From Paraglomus occultum (lineage: Eukaryota; Glomeromycota; Glomeromycetes; Paraglomerales; Paraglomeraceae): a stretch of DNA of 33,649 nt. The position numbers and the translations under genes are program-made. Of this stretch, positions 22,797-33,170 are shown in pieces. The stretch covers positions 1 to 33,649 of the forward strand of contig CAJVPJ010000225.1 of NCBI GenBank assembly GCA_910592205.1, written 5' to 3'. Every line of letters begins with the position of its first letter. Position 1 is the first letter of the stretch. Under the pieces are notes generated by a model that worked only from the letters and a program-made list of their open reading frames with translations, was not told the DNA's origin and ran no database searches.

Positions 22797-24004
22797 TAGT
22801 GTCGAGTCAAAAGTCACGGGAAGCAGATGACAATTAACTCGGTTAAGAATTAGATAGTGCGTGGCTCACCTCTCGGTAGCAAACCTTATTACGTAACAGT
22901 GACCTTTAGTTAAGCTTTACTCGAGCTTACTCTAAACTAGCAAGCGTAGAGACGCTAATCCTCGATGTTAATTATTTTCGAGTCCAAATACACGATTCTC
23001 TACCACTGGATTAGGTCGGTAGTCTATCGGTCGGGGTCTGACTAGAAACTAACGCGCTATCCAACTATAAGTGACTGTGATATAATAACAACGTTTAACA
23101 TGTCACAGAATCGAAGATTAATTATTCTAATTTAAATAGAGCGATCGTCGATTTGGTATGAAATAATTAACACTCGTATTTGCCACTCAGTTAACCGTTA
23201 GACAAGTATGCCGGAATAAAATTACGATCATAAACGATTATATGTTTCTTAATGAGAAATAAACGAAATAATATAATATAAGGAAAATTTTAACTTTAAA
23301 AAGAAAGAAGCCAAGTGTGTTGTGCTGGACTAATTTAGAAAATTGGAGGGCAAAAGCATTAAATAGTAAGCACAATTTTTACTTTTTATTTCAAGTTTTT
23401 TTCAAAGAGTAGTCAAATTAATACTACAAAAACTTTACGAACACACCGTTAAAACTCCTGACTAATTATTACAGTTTCTTGTTACATGGTAACGCCCTCA
23501 TTAAGATTCTGTTGGACAAACAAAGTCCTAAAAATGCGATATCAATATGCAAACAATACTAAGTTTAAGAATTAACATCAACATTTAAAAAGTGCGCAGT
23601 TACTGTTTAATTGTAAACATGTTATACGGTGATATTTGTTGTATTGCAATAAACTGTTGCCTTTCACTGACTTCCGCTGGTGAATCAAAATCTTCCCCAA
23701 AAAAAAAGCATGTCTATCGTCAGTAAAAAATATCATGTTGACACCGTATGTCCCCAAGTGTCTGTTTATTAGATAATCTTATTACTACACTTTTTATTAC
23801 GACGCGTAAGTACCCATAAGACAAAGCCTGCTTTCTCTCTTGGCGACAACCGTCATAATTTTTTTGTTATCCAGAGTTTGTAATAGTAAGGCGTTATTTT
23901 TCAACACAAAAAATAAGTTTTTTGTTGTAATGTCCAACCATAATCTATCAACTAATATTTTATATTCGGCTGTATTCCGTTATGATTGCCATATAACTCC
24001 AGGA
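22797..24004. other. Intergenic between MITE and LRR relic
   Basis: AT-rich, with no intact ORF of note. The minus strand around 22990-23075 has a faint tRNA-like stretch (TTGGATAGCGCGTTAG) without a T-arm consensus, judged not to be a tRNA. Nothing else recognised. Confidence 0.4.
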
Positions 24005-24606
24005 ATAGTTAGCGTTGAGTTTAATTTTAATGCATTTGCCAAAGCCACGATTCCCTTGTTTCCAATAGCGTTAAATGAAAAGATTCAAAAAGGTCAATGA
24101 CATATTTGTTTCTAAAGCCTTTGATAGAGCAGTGGCGCCAATAGCTCCGATCACATTTTTGTCAAGTCTTAAATAGGTCAAGGAAAAATTAGATCGCAAA
24201 GCTTCAGACAATGCTATTGCTCCCATGTCTCCAATCATATTATCGTTCAAATGCAAGGAATGCAAAGTAAAATTGGAAACTAAAACTTTGAAAAAAGGTT
24301 ACTTCTGAATCTTCGATCCCGTTTTACCAAGATCTAAAGACGTTAAAAACTTCATGTCTTTTACCAGAGTTGATATTACAGTTGCACACAGGGGATTATT
24401 TCTGAGACTTGAGGAGGTTAAAGATAAGCTTGATTCTAGGGCGCGCATTATTTTTCTCGTTCCACTTTTAATGCACCCGCGAATTTTAATGGTTTTTAAA
24501 TTTTTCTGGCATTTGGATGAGTTTTGCCAACCCCTCATCATCTTCTTCATCGTTGCCTACAAGAGAAATTTTTAAGTGTTCAAGATTTAATAGAAGTTTG
24601 CTTGCA
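24005..24606 (-). pseudogene. Leucine-rich-repeat (RNI-like) pseudogene
   Basis: Reading the complement, ribonuclease-inhibitor-type LRR units appear in succession: SLHLNDNMIGDMGAIALSEA, YLRLDKNVIGAIGATALSKA and NAIGNKGIVALANALKLNS. They are preceded by less regular LRR-like text (EHLKISLVGNDEEDDEGLAK, LTSLDLGKTG). The units lie in different frames. One T too many in the TTTTC run near 24077 separates LNL from NAIGNKG. Two compensating indels around 24290-24325 interrupt LDLGKT and FFKVLV. A further shift separates DDEGLAKLIQM from the following text. No start or end is clear. Large LRR families of this kind are common in Glomeromycotina genomes. This copy is decayed. Confidence 0.75.
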
Positions 24607-27026
24607 TTACAAGCGAGTAGATTTGTATCCTATTCTTCTTCCAATAATGACAGTTGTATCAGCATCAAATACGGTTTTAATCTCAAAACTCGGAAATTAC
24701 TTGTTGCAGCTTTATTCTACATGTAAATAGTTTTTCAAGCGAAGCTATTTGTCTATCACAACATATTAATATATATTCGCAGATGTTTTAAAATTGGTGA
24801 ACACTCAAATTTATACCCAACAAAACAGCAAATTGGAAAGCTTTAGATTGAAAAAGATAACCGAATAGAGGCGGATTTGCGTCACGACAGCATTACACCA
24901 AAAGACATTCGTTTTGCGTTTCAAAACATCATGCACGTTGATTCATCGATTTCAAATCGAGTCGTCAATTTTTTATTTTGCATAATACTACATACATGTA
25001 ACTCGATTTTCTCAGCAATCTTAAATTCTTTCTTTTGTATCTCTGGCACGGTTTATCATAAAAAAAAGAACAAATCAAAAAAAAAGCAAGCTGATGAGAT
25101 TCTTCGGATAACAGATTTTTCGACTTAACGAGAAACAATTATTTATAACCATAAACTGTTGAATGTCAATTCCTGCTTATGTTGATTTTTAATCTTTATT
25201 TCTTCTTTCTGAGCCAGTTTGTGACGCAATGTGTGAGCTAATTTATTTATTTTTCGAATTTAAAGAGCTGCTGTGATGAATCTCTAAAACGTACAGTACA
25301 TGAAGTATTCAATCCCACAACAATGAGAGATAAGGAGGCACGTCCTGTTAATCGCTAATACAAAACATTTAACATTACTTAAAGTTATCATTCCTCGCTG
25401 TAGTTTATTATCAGAGAAATGATCAAAGATAAAGGTAACGCATCAATCCTTACCGAATTTTGTTCTTGTACCTTTACTGTATAATCATAATTATGTACTT
25501 GAGAATAAGAGATAATTTTTTACCCGTACAATACTATGAGATGGAAAACCATTTATATAACTATCGATCAAAATTATCCCGCGACTGCGTATTGCCATGC
25601 AACAACACAGTAAGTCTGGTTCAACAAAGTGCTCCGTTTCATCGCCTGACTTTTTTAATGCGGGCTATTCGTTAAAGCGAATTCTCTTTCTACAATATTG
25701 TGATCCAAAACGAACAAGATTTGTAATAGTAATAGAGCCTGTTAAACCAAATCATGAGATATCTATGTCTGTCAGAACAGTGACAGGTAACAACAAACAA
25801 TATGATCGTAATTGTAATGTAACTAGTTATGCTCGATTCATATATAATTCATTAGCAAGTAACATGCTATTAGAAATTAGAGACATGTGGTCGGTTCCAA
25901 TAAATGGTAATCTTTTACTCAAATAAGCATCAATTAATTAATAATTTCATATATTGTAACATGTACTACCGGATTTTTAATAAGACATCAATCAAGAAAT
26001 AATTTTGAAACATTAATCGCTTACCCTTTTCTTTTTTAACTTGAAACATGATGTCTATTGTATTCTATTTGCCCGCTATAAGCACACAAATAATAAATTA
26101 CACCATTTTGTGTTAAACGATATCATTTAGCACGTATTTGTGTCCTCTCAGATGTTTTCCATACGATAATCTGATATATCACGTGATTAAAAATGTTTAC
26201 CAAAAATTTGGAGCGAATGTCATCGGTTTTCGATGCAATGATCAGGTCAGCAGCAAGTAGCAAATAGCAAATGGGCCACATATTAGATGGATAATAGCAT
26301 TACTAACTGTGACCTGTTAGTCGAGCAACATGATTAATCTCGACAGTGTTTTATTAGTTATGTTTAACCCACAGCCCTCCGACTCGCTTCCAGAGAGAGA
26401 TTAGAGGCCAATGTAACCATCGCAAACGGGCTTTAGAGATTATAGAGAATGATTGTGTTGAAGCGATCAAACATTGCGTTAACACGTGTATACATAGAGA
26501 AGTAATGTGATCCTACAGTTCTCTCTTCTGACTTGTATTGCAATTATGCATGGTAACATTCTACATGCATTAATCATTTATCGCTTTTCACATGGTATAT
26601 ATGATACTTATTAACTGCCGAATTAATGTAACCAGACACTTTTTATTCATTTTCACAGCGGAAAAGACAAAAAATATGACAAAAGCTTTGAAGACAAAAA
26701 TGGGTATCACTTGGCTGTTCAACCTCCAGTGATTGATTAATATTTTTCATGCTCTCTCTCGGGCATCGTAATCAAGGTAATAATTAGAAAGAAATTATAT
26801 CTAAAAATTAAGTTAAAAATATTATGCTATATACCACCTCCAATTACATCACACATAAATTAGATTCTATTTATTATATGTACATAATTTACGTTGATTC
26901 CAAAAAGTTCATTCTATATATGTAAGATTGTCTTTGATGCAAAATGTCTACCCCCAGTTGTGTTAGAAAATTATTGTATGTAAAAGGTGATCTGATGATT
27001 TCACACCGGGGGGGAGGGGGTAGAGA
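24607..27026. other. Intergenic, no recognised gene
   Basis: AT-rich. The longest frame, 25597-25926 (+, 109 codons, starts MQQHSKSGST), has no family I recognise and no supporting splice structure. It could be a relic or chance. A G7-A-G5 tract lies at 27008-27020, just downstream of the membrane-protein stop codon. Confidence 0.35.
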
Positions 27027-27977
27027 TTATATGGATTCATTTTTACTATCGAAGTTATCTTTGTCGATATCGACATCACTTTTAAGATTGTCATTGTCAT
27101 TGTCACCAAGAGTATCATTATCGCAACTAAAACGAATCTCTTCATTTTTTTCTTCGATTACAGGCGGCATTTTTGAAGACGCGATCAATGTACTGAACGA
27201 GTCGAACGATTTTCCTGACAATCGTTCCGTCTGCATCAACGGTATTGGCGAGCCTGTCCTCCTGATGCCAGAGGGAGGCATAGTCGGTGATGGCCTGGTT
27301 ATACCGTAATCACTCTGTGTTGGTGTTATTAGTGGTGTAGGCGATAGAGTCATTCTATCTGTAGCCGTCTCGACCAGCTCTGTGAACACAGACGTGGTAG
27401 TTGTACTCGGTGTCGTGATGCGACCGACTTTGCTCACGAGATACTCTTCGAACGATGCATCAAAGTCATCTTTGGGTGGTGAGATATCGGTTTTTACTTT
27501 CAATGTGTATTTAGATTTTTTGCTATGGTCGCAGGGAGATTCGACTTTGACACAGTAGGGTGGTGTTTCTGACAATTTTGTTCGCGTAGATTTTGTTCGT
27601 AGTGATTGTCGATATACTAGTTTCTTTTCGTCTCTGACCGAAATTCCACGAGTGCGGGATGGTGGTGGTTTCTTTAGTCCAATTTCGGCCAGTTTGCTCC
27701 ATCGCACACAGCAACACAAGAAGACTAGGATTACAAAACCAACAACAATCAAGACTATTGGTAGTATCCACGGCTTAAATGTGCCTATGGCAATATCAAC
27801 AGGGTCAGTTTGAGCAGCGGTAGTTGTTGCGGTGGCGAGGACGGATGCGAGTGTTGGTGCTATGCTAGGTGAATGTGTTGATGAAGATGTGTCAACTGCG
27901 TCTCTGCGTACGAGTAAAGGCAGGGAGGAATCGATTTCTGGTTGGAATATAGCATCATTCGAGATGATTGGGGCCAT
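27027..27977 (-). CDS. Orphan single-pass membrane protein with long cytoplasmic tail
   Basis: Single-exon 316-residue protein with no recognised family. Residues 1-68 are Ser/Thr/Ala-rich without a clear cleavable signal. One strong membrane helix follows at about 70-92 (WILPIVLIVVGFVILVFL), ending in CCCVRWSK: a cysteine cluster beside basic residues that is a plausible palmitoylation site. The tail of about 220 residues is at first basic (KKPPPSRTRG; KSTRTK), then Ser/Thr/Pro-rich with many SP/TP sites, and ends in an acidic Asp/Asn stretch (DNDTLGDNDNDN). This layout resembles fungal wall-stress-sensor or mid2-like membrane proteins, but no homologous motif is present. The neighbours give no functional hint. 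The long ORF with biased composition supports a real gene. Confidence 0.7.
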   Translation of the reverse strand: MAPIISNDAIFQPEIDSSLPLLVRRDAVDTSSSTHSPSIAPTLASVLATATTTAAQTDPVDIAIGTFKPWILPIVLIVVGFVILVFLCCCVRWSKLAEIGLKKPPPSRTRGISVRDEKKLVYRQSLRTKSTRTKLSETPPYCVKVESPCDHSKKSKYTLKVKTDISPPKDDFDASFEEYLVSKVGRITTPSTTTTSVFTELVETATDRMTLSPTPLITPTQSDYGITRPSPTMPPSGIRRTGSPIPLMQTERLSGKSFDSFSTLIASSKMPPVIEEKNEEIRFSCDNDTLGDNDNDNLKSDVDIDKDNFDSKNESI

Positions 27978-29096
27978 GGACCTTGGAGAAAGAAGGATTG
28001 ATTTATTTTTTCTTATCGCGAATATGTTTGTATGCTATGGATACTTTATTCGGATTTAAGTTGACACAACGATGGAGCGACGAAGAGAAGCAAGTGAGAT
28101 GGGGGGAACCAACGCTGTGGTTATAGCACAAGAGAATTAAAAGAATGTCTATTAAGTGGGTAAGCTTAGCAAAGTATAGAGAGCATGAAGGATGCAATGG
28201 GGGAAAATGCTCGACGATTGTCATAAAATAATAATAACGCATTTATGCATTAACCAAAACCGCGTAATAAGGCCTCGTTATTTATACGGTTAGATAAATT
28301 AATTGTATTAGTCAGTTATATTACTTTATCACCTGAATGGGTAGTTAGAAAGTACTTGTGACTGCTATATTTGGAATAATTTGTTGATCATATGCGGAAA
28401 GCCCTGATTATCGTAATGTAAAGACGTCGATCAGTTGGATAAGCAGGCCATGTTAGTGGCACTAGCTAAATTCTAGAGCTTGCGTTCTAATAATTCTGAC
28501 TATTTGTGATGACAACTGTTGGTCCACATAACTCCGGCCGATGATCAAGTGGTGTAACGATATAATAACTTTATTAAAAGCAGATTGATTTCGGGGATTG
28601 TTTATTACAAATCACGGGTTATCGAGTGACACAACAGCTAGATTGTGTTTCAGATATTGTTGATGGAAATAATTCGACCGAGTTAATATTAAATAAACTC
28701 AGCCTTTTCAAACAATAAACGTTTATATACTTTTGAGTTTTAACTTTTTCCTACAAATGTAAAGTGTCCGTTTTTCTTTTTTACTATTAAGCTTTTGCTT
28801 CTGTCCACACACACGCATTACCTTCACCCAACCGACGTCGAACCCCTTTTTCCGTCGAGTCTTTGCCTTTTGAGATACGCCGTTCCGTTCATGTTGCCAT
28901 TTGCGATTGTTTGCGATTGCGTTACCAGATGCTTGTTGCCAAAATAATGTGACGGTTAACATTAAAAAAGCTTATAAAAACAAATAACATGCGACCCCCA
29001 CTTGCCTTTCCCCCCAACTTCCAGTCATACATAATTAAATACAGAGACTTTTACTCACGATTATTATTAAAAAACGAGGCTGGTAACCTTATGTCG
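27978..29096. other. Intergenic between two orphan genes
   Basis: About 1.1 kb of AT-rich DNA with only short, low-complexity ORFs. It should contain the promoter of the membrane-protein gene at its left side. Nothing else recognised. Confidence 0.4.
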
Positions 29097-29657
29097 TCAT
29101 ACAGAAAATACAGTATCATCTATTGGCGTAGGTGTCCACAAACTGTTGTTATGCAGGAGAAGCTGTCGATTGTAATGTGGCGGAGAGAATAGCAATCGTT
29201 GACATCGATCCATTGGGGATAGTATTCCCATGTGCTTGACTGCAAGTGGAGAGAGTATTGACTCTTGTATGCTTCCAGGAGGAGAAAATATGTATATTGT
29301 TGACATGTCATCGTCTTCGTCATTGCGATCGTTGGCTAAAAAGTTGACGTATGATGCTACAGAATATGGTGTCGGTGGGCTAAAGAGAGAGAGCGAGAGC
29401 GAGAGAGAGAAAGAGAAGGAATAATAAGTGATATAAGATAGACATTCTCGCCAATTTTTACTACCATGATTATATATGCCGCATTGTACATACCAGAAAA
29501 ATGGTCGCGGAGTAGCCGTTGGCGTTACATAGTTGGTGAGAGAGTTGAGTGTTCCATAGTTTTTGTCAACTTGTATTTGTAAGGTGGACTTTTTCTTCGT
29601 CTCTCCAAAGAGCAATAAATATAATTTTTTGAAAAGTTCTAGTATTTGGTTAAGCAT
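29097..29657 (-). CDS. Orphan two-exon gene, unknown product
   Basis: Open throughout on the complement, but best read as two exons, 29494-29657 and 29097-29379. The donor is TG|GTATGT and the acceptor CTCTTTAG follows a long CT tract, giving 148 residues. The intron is 114 nt, so the unspliced frame (186 residues) also stays open. The start MLNQILELFKKLYLLLFGET is amphipathic or hydrophobic. The second half has an acidic NDRNDEDDD patch and two repeats of FSPP. No family is recognised. The clean splice site with a microsatellite pyrimidine tract is the main support; a chance ORF cannot be excluded. Confidence 0.45.
   Translation of the reverse strand: MLNQILELFKKLYLLLFGETKKKSTLQIQVDKNYGTLNSLTNYVTPTATPRPFFWYVQCGIYNHGSKNWRECLSYITYYSFSFSLSLSLSLFSPPTPYSVASYVNFLANDRNDEDDDMSTIYIFSPPGSIQESILSPLAVKHMGILSPMDRCQRLLFSPPHYNRQLLLHNNSLWTPTPIDDTVFSV
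29381..29420. repeat. (GA/CT)n microsatellite forming an intron pyrimidine tract
   Basis: On the plus strand GA repeats are interrupted by GC and AA (AGAGAGAGAGCGAGAGCGAG and onward). On the gene's strand this is the CT-rich tract directly before the TTTAG acceptor of the orphan gene's intron. Confidence 0.8.
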
Positions 29658-30315
29658 TTTTATCTATTTTCTGTGATAACCGTTTTGATATAATCAGTCT
29701 AATGTCCTTTTCTATTTTTGAGGTGGAAAATGTTTATATGGAGTTTTGGAGTTTAAGAGTTTATGAAGTTTTTGGTTTATATTTTTCGTGCTTGCTAGAG
29801 AAAATAAAATGAAAGAGAAGAAAACGAAGGATTGCCCAAACGATTCGATATATACTTTTTTTAAACAATTGAAAGATTTCTTTTTTTACAAACAATTCAT
29901 ATTCTCACCGTGCTACAAAATTTCAATACATAGTTCAACCCATCACCAGGAACGATTATATCACATATCTTTCTCTAAACTTTTCCACCATTCACACGAA
30001 ATTGGTACGCCAAACGTCATATCACATGTACATTATCGATTAGAAATGATACAATGCTTATAAAGAATCCCGTATTCAATGCATTTCAGGAGAGACAAGA
30101 ACGGCCGATTTCCATATTGTTCAACGGTCTAACCTTATTGTAATCGTTTATTATTACTATTCGGGGTAAGGATAGCGTACAAACATGTCTTGTTACAATT
30201 TAATACCTGATTAGAGTGATTAGAATAAGCCAAAACCAAACCACATTCAGAACAAGGGTCAGCCCTTTTTTTTCTTGCCTTTCTCATCCCACCTCTCTCC
30301 CAAACCATGTTACAC
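29658..30315. other. Intergenic between orphan gene and MOCS2B
   Basis: AT-rich, with no recognised gene. The complement around 30200-30320 contains a possible alternative last intron and mini-exon of MOCS2B (donor GTGAGT at 30319, acceptor ending 30207). Confidence 0.4.
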
Positions 30316-30937
30316 TCACGATCTGCAACATCTTCTCGACTCGGCATTTTCCTTCCAAACACTGCCATCGCTGTACATCTCCTTTTTCCATATGGGAACA
30401 GTGGCTTTCAACTCGTTCACCAGAAACTCGACAGCACGAAACGATTCCTCTCTGTGAACAGTCGAGACTGCAACTATGACACTCGTTTCGCCAACTGGTA
30501 CAGTGCCAAGTCGGTGATAAATGGCTGCTTTCGTAATCGACCATTTCGAGCGGGCGGTTACAATGAGAGAAGAAAGCTGTTTGACAGCCATTGGCGTATA
30601 TGCTTCGTAATCCAACTGAATCACAGTTTTGCCTTTATTTTTAGGAGATGCAATGTGCAACGTAAATGAAAGGAGTACAGTAGAAATGAGATGTGTGCAT
30701 AAAGTGGCATAATGTACGATTTCGTCAATGGTCATGCAAGGGCTTTCATTACGAGTATTCACAAACGTCGTTGAAAAATGTTAAAAGGCTGTTTGTACTA
30801 CCATCGAATGTATTCCTTGTTGTCCCCGAAAACGTGGAAATTGCGCCCGCGCCATTGTCCTTAACTAAGTCCACTATTTCTTGAAGATCAAGTGGGTCGG
30901 TTGTCAGATTAACGAAATCAACAGGTGAGTCTGTCAT
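30316..30937 (-). CDS. MOCS2B: Molybdopterin synthase catalytic (large) subunit, MOCS2B/MoaE
   Basis: Transfers sulfur from the thiocarboxylated small subunit to precursor Z, making molybdopterin for the molybdenum cofactor used by nitrate reductase and sulfite oxidase. Exons on the complement 30802-30937 and 30316-30632 give 150 residues, the family's normal size. Signatures: GAISTFSGTTRNTFDGKTV across the intron, LDYEAYTPMA, HRLGTVPVGETSVIVAVSTV, HREESF, and LKATVPIWKKE. Lys121 and Lys128 match the two active-site lysines of E. coli MoaE (119 and 126). A GTGAGT donor overlaps the stop codon; splicing it would replace the terminus by only Tyr and a new stop, so it hardly matters. The small subunit MOCS2A is not visible in the window. 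The start ATG is at 30935-30937. Confidence 0.93.
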
Positions 30938-31001
30938 GATGAACCTCTTTGTGTACACTTTTTTTTTTTTGGCACTTTATTTCACAAAACTTCACGTGAT
31001 G

Positions 31002-31436
31002 TTAAGTGGCTGTACAAATAAGAATAGTCGAATTGAAAAAGGAAAATACATTTCTCTCGTTGTCTCTCATTGATACGACCCTGTATGTTGCAAAAGAATA
31101 ATCCTTTGAGCATTTTACAACGAAACGATTGAACGTATTGATCCGTATATAGGATGAATGCTCGGGTTGAAACATGGTATAACAATCAATACTAATACCT
31201 GCTGTAATCACTCGGTTAAAAATCCACTGTACAAATAGAGATTCTGTTTTCCCAAACAAGGATGAAACAGTGTTACATGACGTTCTATTGTTCGAGAGGC
31301 TGAGTTTTATTTGTGCAAGGGGTTCAATGCAATGTGTAAATACCGCGGAGAGATTGCAACCTGTCAATAATGACCAATTAAATGACAGACTGCCGATACA
31401 AACGCCAAGAGCGATAAGAGAACGATATGATTTCAA
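31002..31436 (-). CDS. Unknown open frame lacking an ATG, possible exon
   Basis: A 144-codon open frame on the complement. It is long for this AT-rich DNA, but its only early start is TTG, with an in-frame stop two codons before. It begins with a hydrophobic stretch (LIALGVCIGSLSFNW) and continues with several cysteines (GCNLSAVFTHCIEPL, SCNTVSSLFGK, DCYTMFQPE). This would suit a secreted or membrane-anchored protein. If real it must be an internal or last exon whose upstream exon I could not identify. It stops about 65 bp upstream of MOCS2B on the same strand. No family is recognised. Confidence 0.3.
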   Translation of the reverse strand: MKSYRSLIALGVCIGSLSFNWSLLTGCNLSAVFTHCIEPLAQIKLSLSNNRTSCNTVSSLFGKTESLFVQWIFNRVITAGISIDCYTMFQPEHSSYIRINTFNRFVVKCSKDYSFATYRVVSMRDNERNVFSFFNSTILICTAT

Positions 31437-32837
31437 GAATTGTTAAAGGATGTTCGACAAACGGTTTAGATGATAAAGAGAGCATTGATATTAATATGTG
31501 TGTAATCATGTATGTTTGCATTGTCGGCATTATGACAAAAAAGAGAGATTCGTAATTTCTAATTGCTTGCGTTGTCTTGTTATTGTGATATTAGTAGAAC
31601 ATACCGTACAATGAAAGAAAAAGACGTTATAATATTATCTTAGTCAATTACAACTAAAATTGGTCATCGAAGTTCCAAAAGTACCAAGTGTCATTATGCC
31701 AGTTTTTGGCCTTGCGCTGTAATATTTATATGTTTCGACGAATTAACTTTTTGAAACAAATTGTATTTGAAACTTGCAAGTCACTTAACAAAGAAGAGAC
31801 TGTCACAGTTCCACACACACGTTTATCTACAAACAACGATGCAACCACAGAGACAATTCCGAAATACAGACTGTAGGATAATGAAACTCAGAAACACAGC
31901 CGTAACATTCATAGTTGCCCATTAATAATAGTGGTAATGAGAATACGTGAACACCAGAAATAAGTCGGGTTTTTTATTGGACTTGGAATCGAGACTACAA
32001 TCGTATATTGGCATGCAATAAACAAGGCCGGATATTCACTGTCCGAGACTGGGCTTTTGTGTGGCTGCGTCTCAAGAACGAAAGTGTAGCGAGGTACACC
32101 AGAGCATAGAATCCGGAGAATAAGGTATCAGTAAAGCTCTTAATCGCTCCATCGAACCACCCACCATCTTAATGATAGAAAAAAATTTCTTCATGTATAT
32201 TCTAGAACTTCAGAGACAGTCGCCGGAGCTGTGAAATACCAAATAGAAAATGTGCGAGCACAAGACTATTATTACCACAAAAATGCTCGTGAAGTTATAA
32301 TCTATTATAACTATCTTCGTACATACGTGCAAGAAATTCAATCGAGATATGGCCTTACTTATATCATCCTGTCAGTTAATTATTCCGCGGTTTATTTTAT
32401 GAATCTATTCATACAAACCGTATTTCAACAAGCTCATCACAATTTTCATGAGCCTTTAACCCTATCTTTCCACGTTTTTGGTAAAGACCAGCATATTTAG
32501 CTGAAAATCATAAACTTTCACTACGCCTTCAAGAGTTAGTATTACATAATAATATAATATTCTTAATAAAGCAAAACTTACAATATGACTGACCCATACA
32601 ATCTTGATTTATCGTCAACGAAGGTACATAACTCGGCAATTACCAGGTCAAATTAGGCCAACCTTTTTTCAGCTGTCGATTAAACCTCGGGCAACCATAG
32701 TTTTTGTTTTTTAATATATTGGGCAGTTGTTGAGATAATTGTTCACGATCAGAACTTTTCAGCCACCCCACGTAGATAATTATTACTGTAGATATCGTTT
32801 CATAATTTTATTTTATTCAAATTCTGACAATACATAT
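31437..32837. other. Intergenic, weak ORFs only
   Basis: No recognised gene. A plus-strand frame open across 32207-32500 (contains YYYHKNAREVIIYYNYLRTY) is aromatic-rich, has no ATG start and no family I know. A T-rich and CTAG tract just before it is acceptor-like, so it could be an exon of an unseen gene or a relic. Confidence 0.35.
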
Positions 32838-33170
32838 TCAGGAATACAACGGTGAGACTTGTTATTATACTTTCGGGCAGCATATTCTGCCAACTTACCA
32901 GTGATTTCCTTCCTATACAAATTCATGCAATTTTCTTATTGTAATCATATCAACAGATTCCAAAGCTGCAGGAACGACACGTTGCAAGCCTGGCCAAGAA
33001 TAGTCGCAGTTCTCTCAAACATATCTTTTCGCCGCACAACAGTACCGCTCGATATAATTCAGTTTGCAGTGGAGCTTCGGGTAAAAAAATACATTTATGC
33101 CCAGCTTCCAGTATGACTTCTTCTAACACGCTTTTTTGTGATAAAAAATTCAACTTTTTTTCTTTCATTT
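32838..33170 (-). pseudogene. DDE transposase C-terminal relic
   Basis: On the complement, frames joined by shifts spell the end of a DDE-type transposase. First comes LSQKSVLEEVILEAGHKCIF followed by LP. In the next frame come LHCKLNYIERYCCAAKRYV, ENCDYSWPGLQRVVPAALES and VDMITIRKLHEF. In a third frame come YRKEITGKLAEYAARKY and KSHRCIP. The NxIE motif contains the last catalytic acidic residue. A TGA sits where the family has Arg (CGA to TGA), and two aromatic/Gly positions after IERY are replaced by Cys. With two frameshifts and a stop it cannot be functional. Similar DDE transposases are abundant in Glomeromycotina. The superfamily (IS630/Tc1-like or another) is not settled by this fragment. 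Confidence 0.72.

Noticed and set aside
22990-23075. tRNA-like sequence on the minus strand (TTGGATAGCGCGTTAG)
   Set aside because: It resembles a D-arm and box A, but no T-arm consensus (GTTCRANNC) follows and no acceptor stem pairs. At most a tRNA or SINE relic.
27008-27020. G-rich tract G7-A-G5
   Set aside because: Too few separate G runs for a canonical quadruplex; treated as simple sequence.
26944-27309. 121-codon plus-strand ORF rich in Ser and Leu
   Set aside because: It overlaps the orphan membrane-protein gene on the other strand; its Ser/Leu bias mirrors the acidic Asp/Asn tail of that gene.
30199-30319. Extra last intron and 7-nt exon of MOCS2B
   Set aside because: The GTGAGT donor and CAG acceptor are plausible, but the unspliced frame already ends at the family's usual length; the result differs by a single residue.
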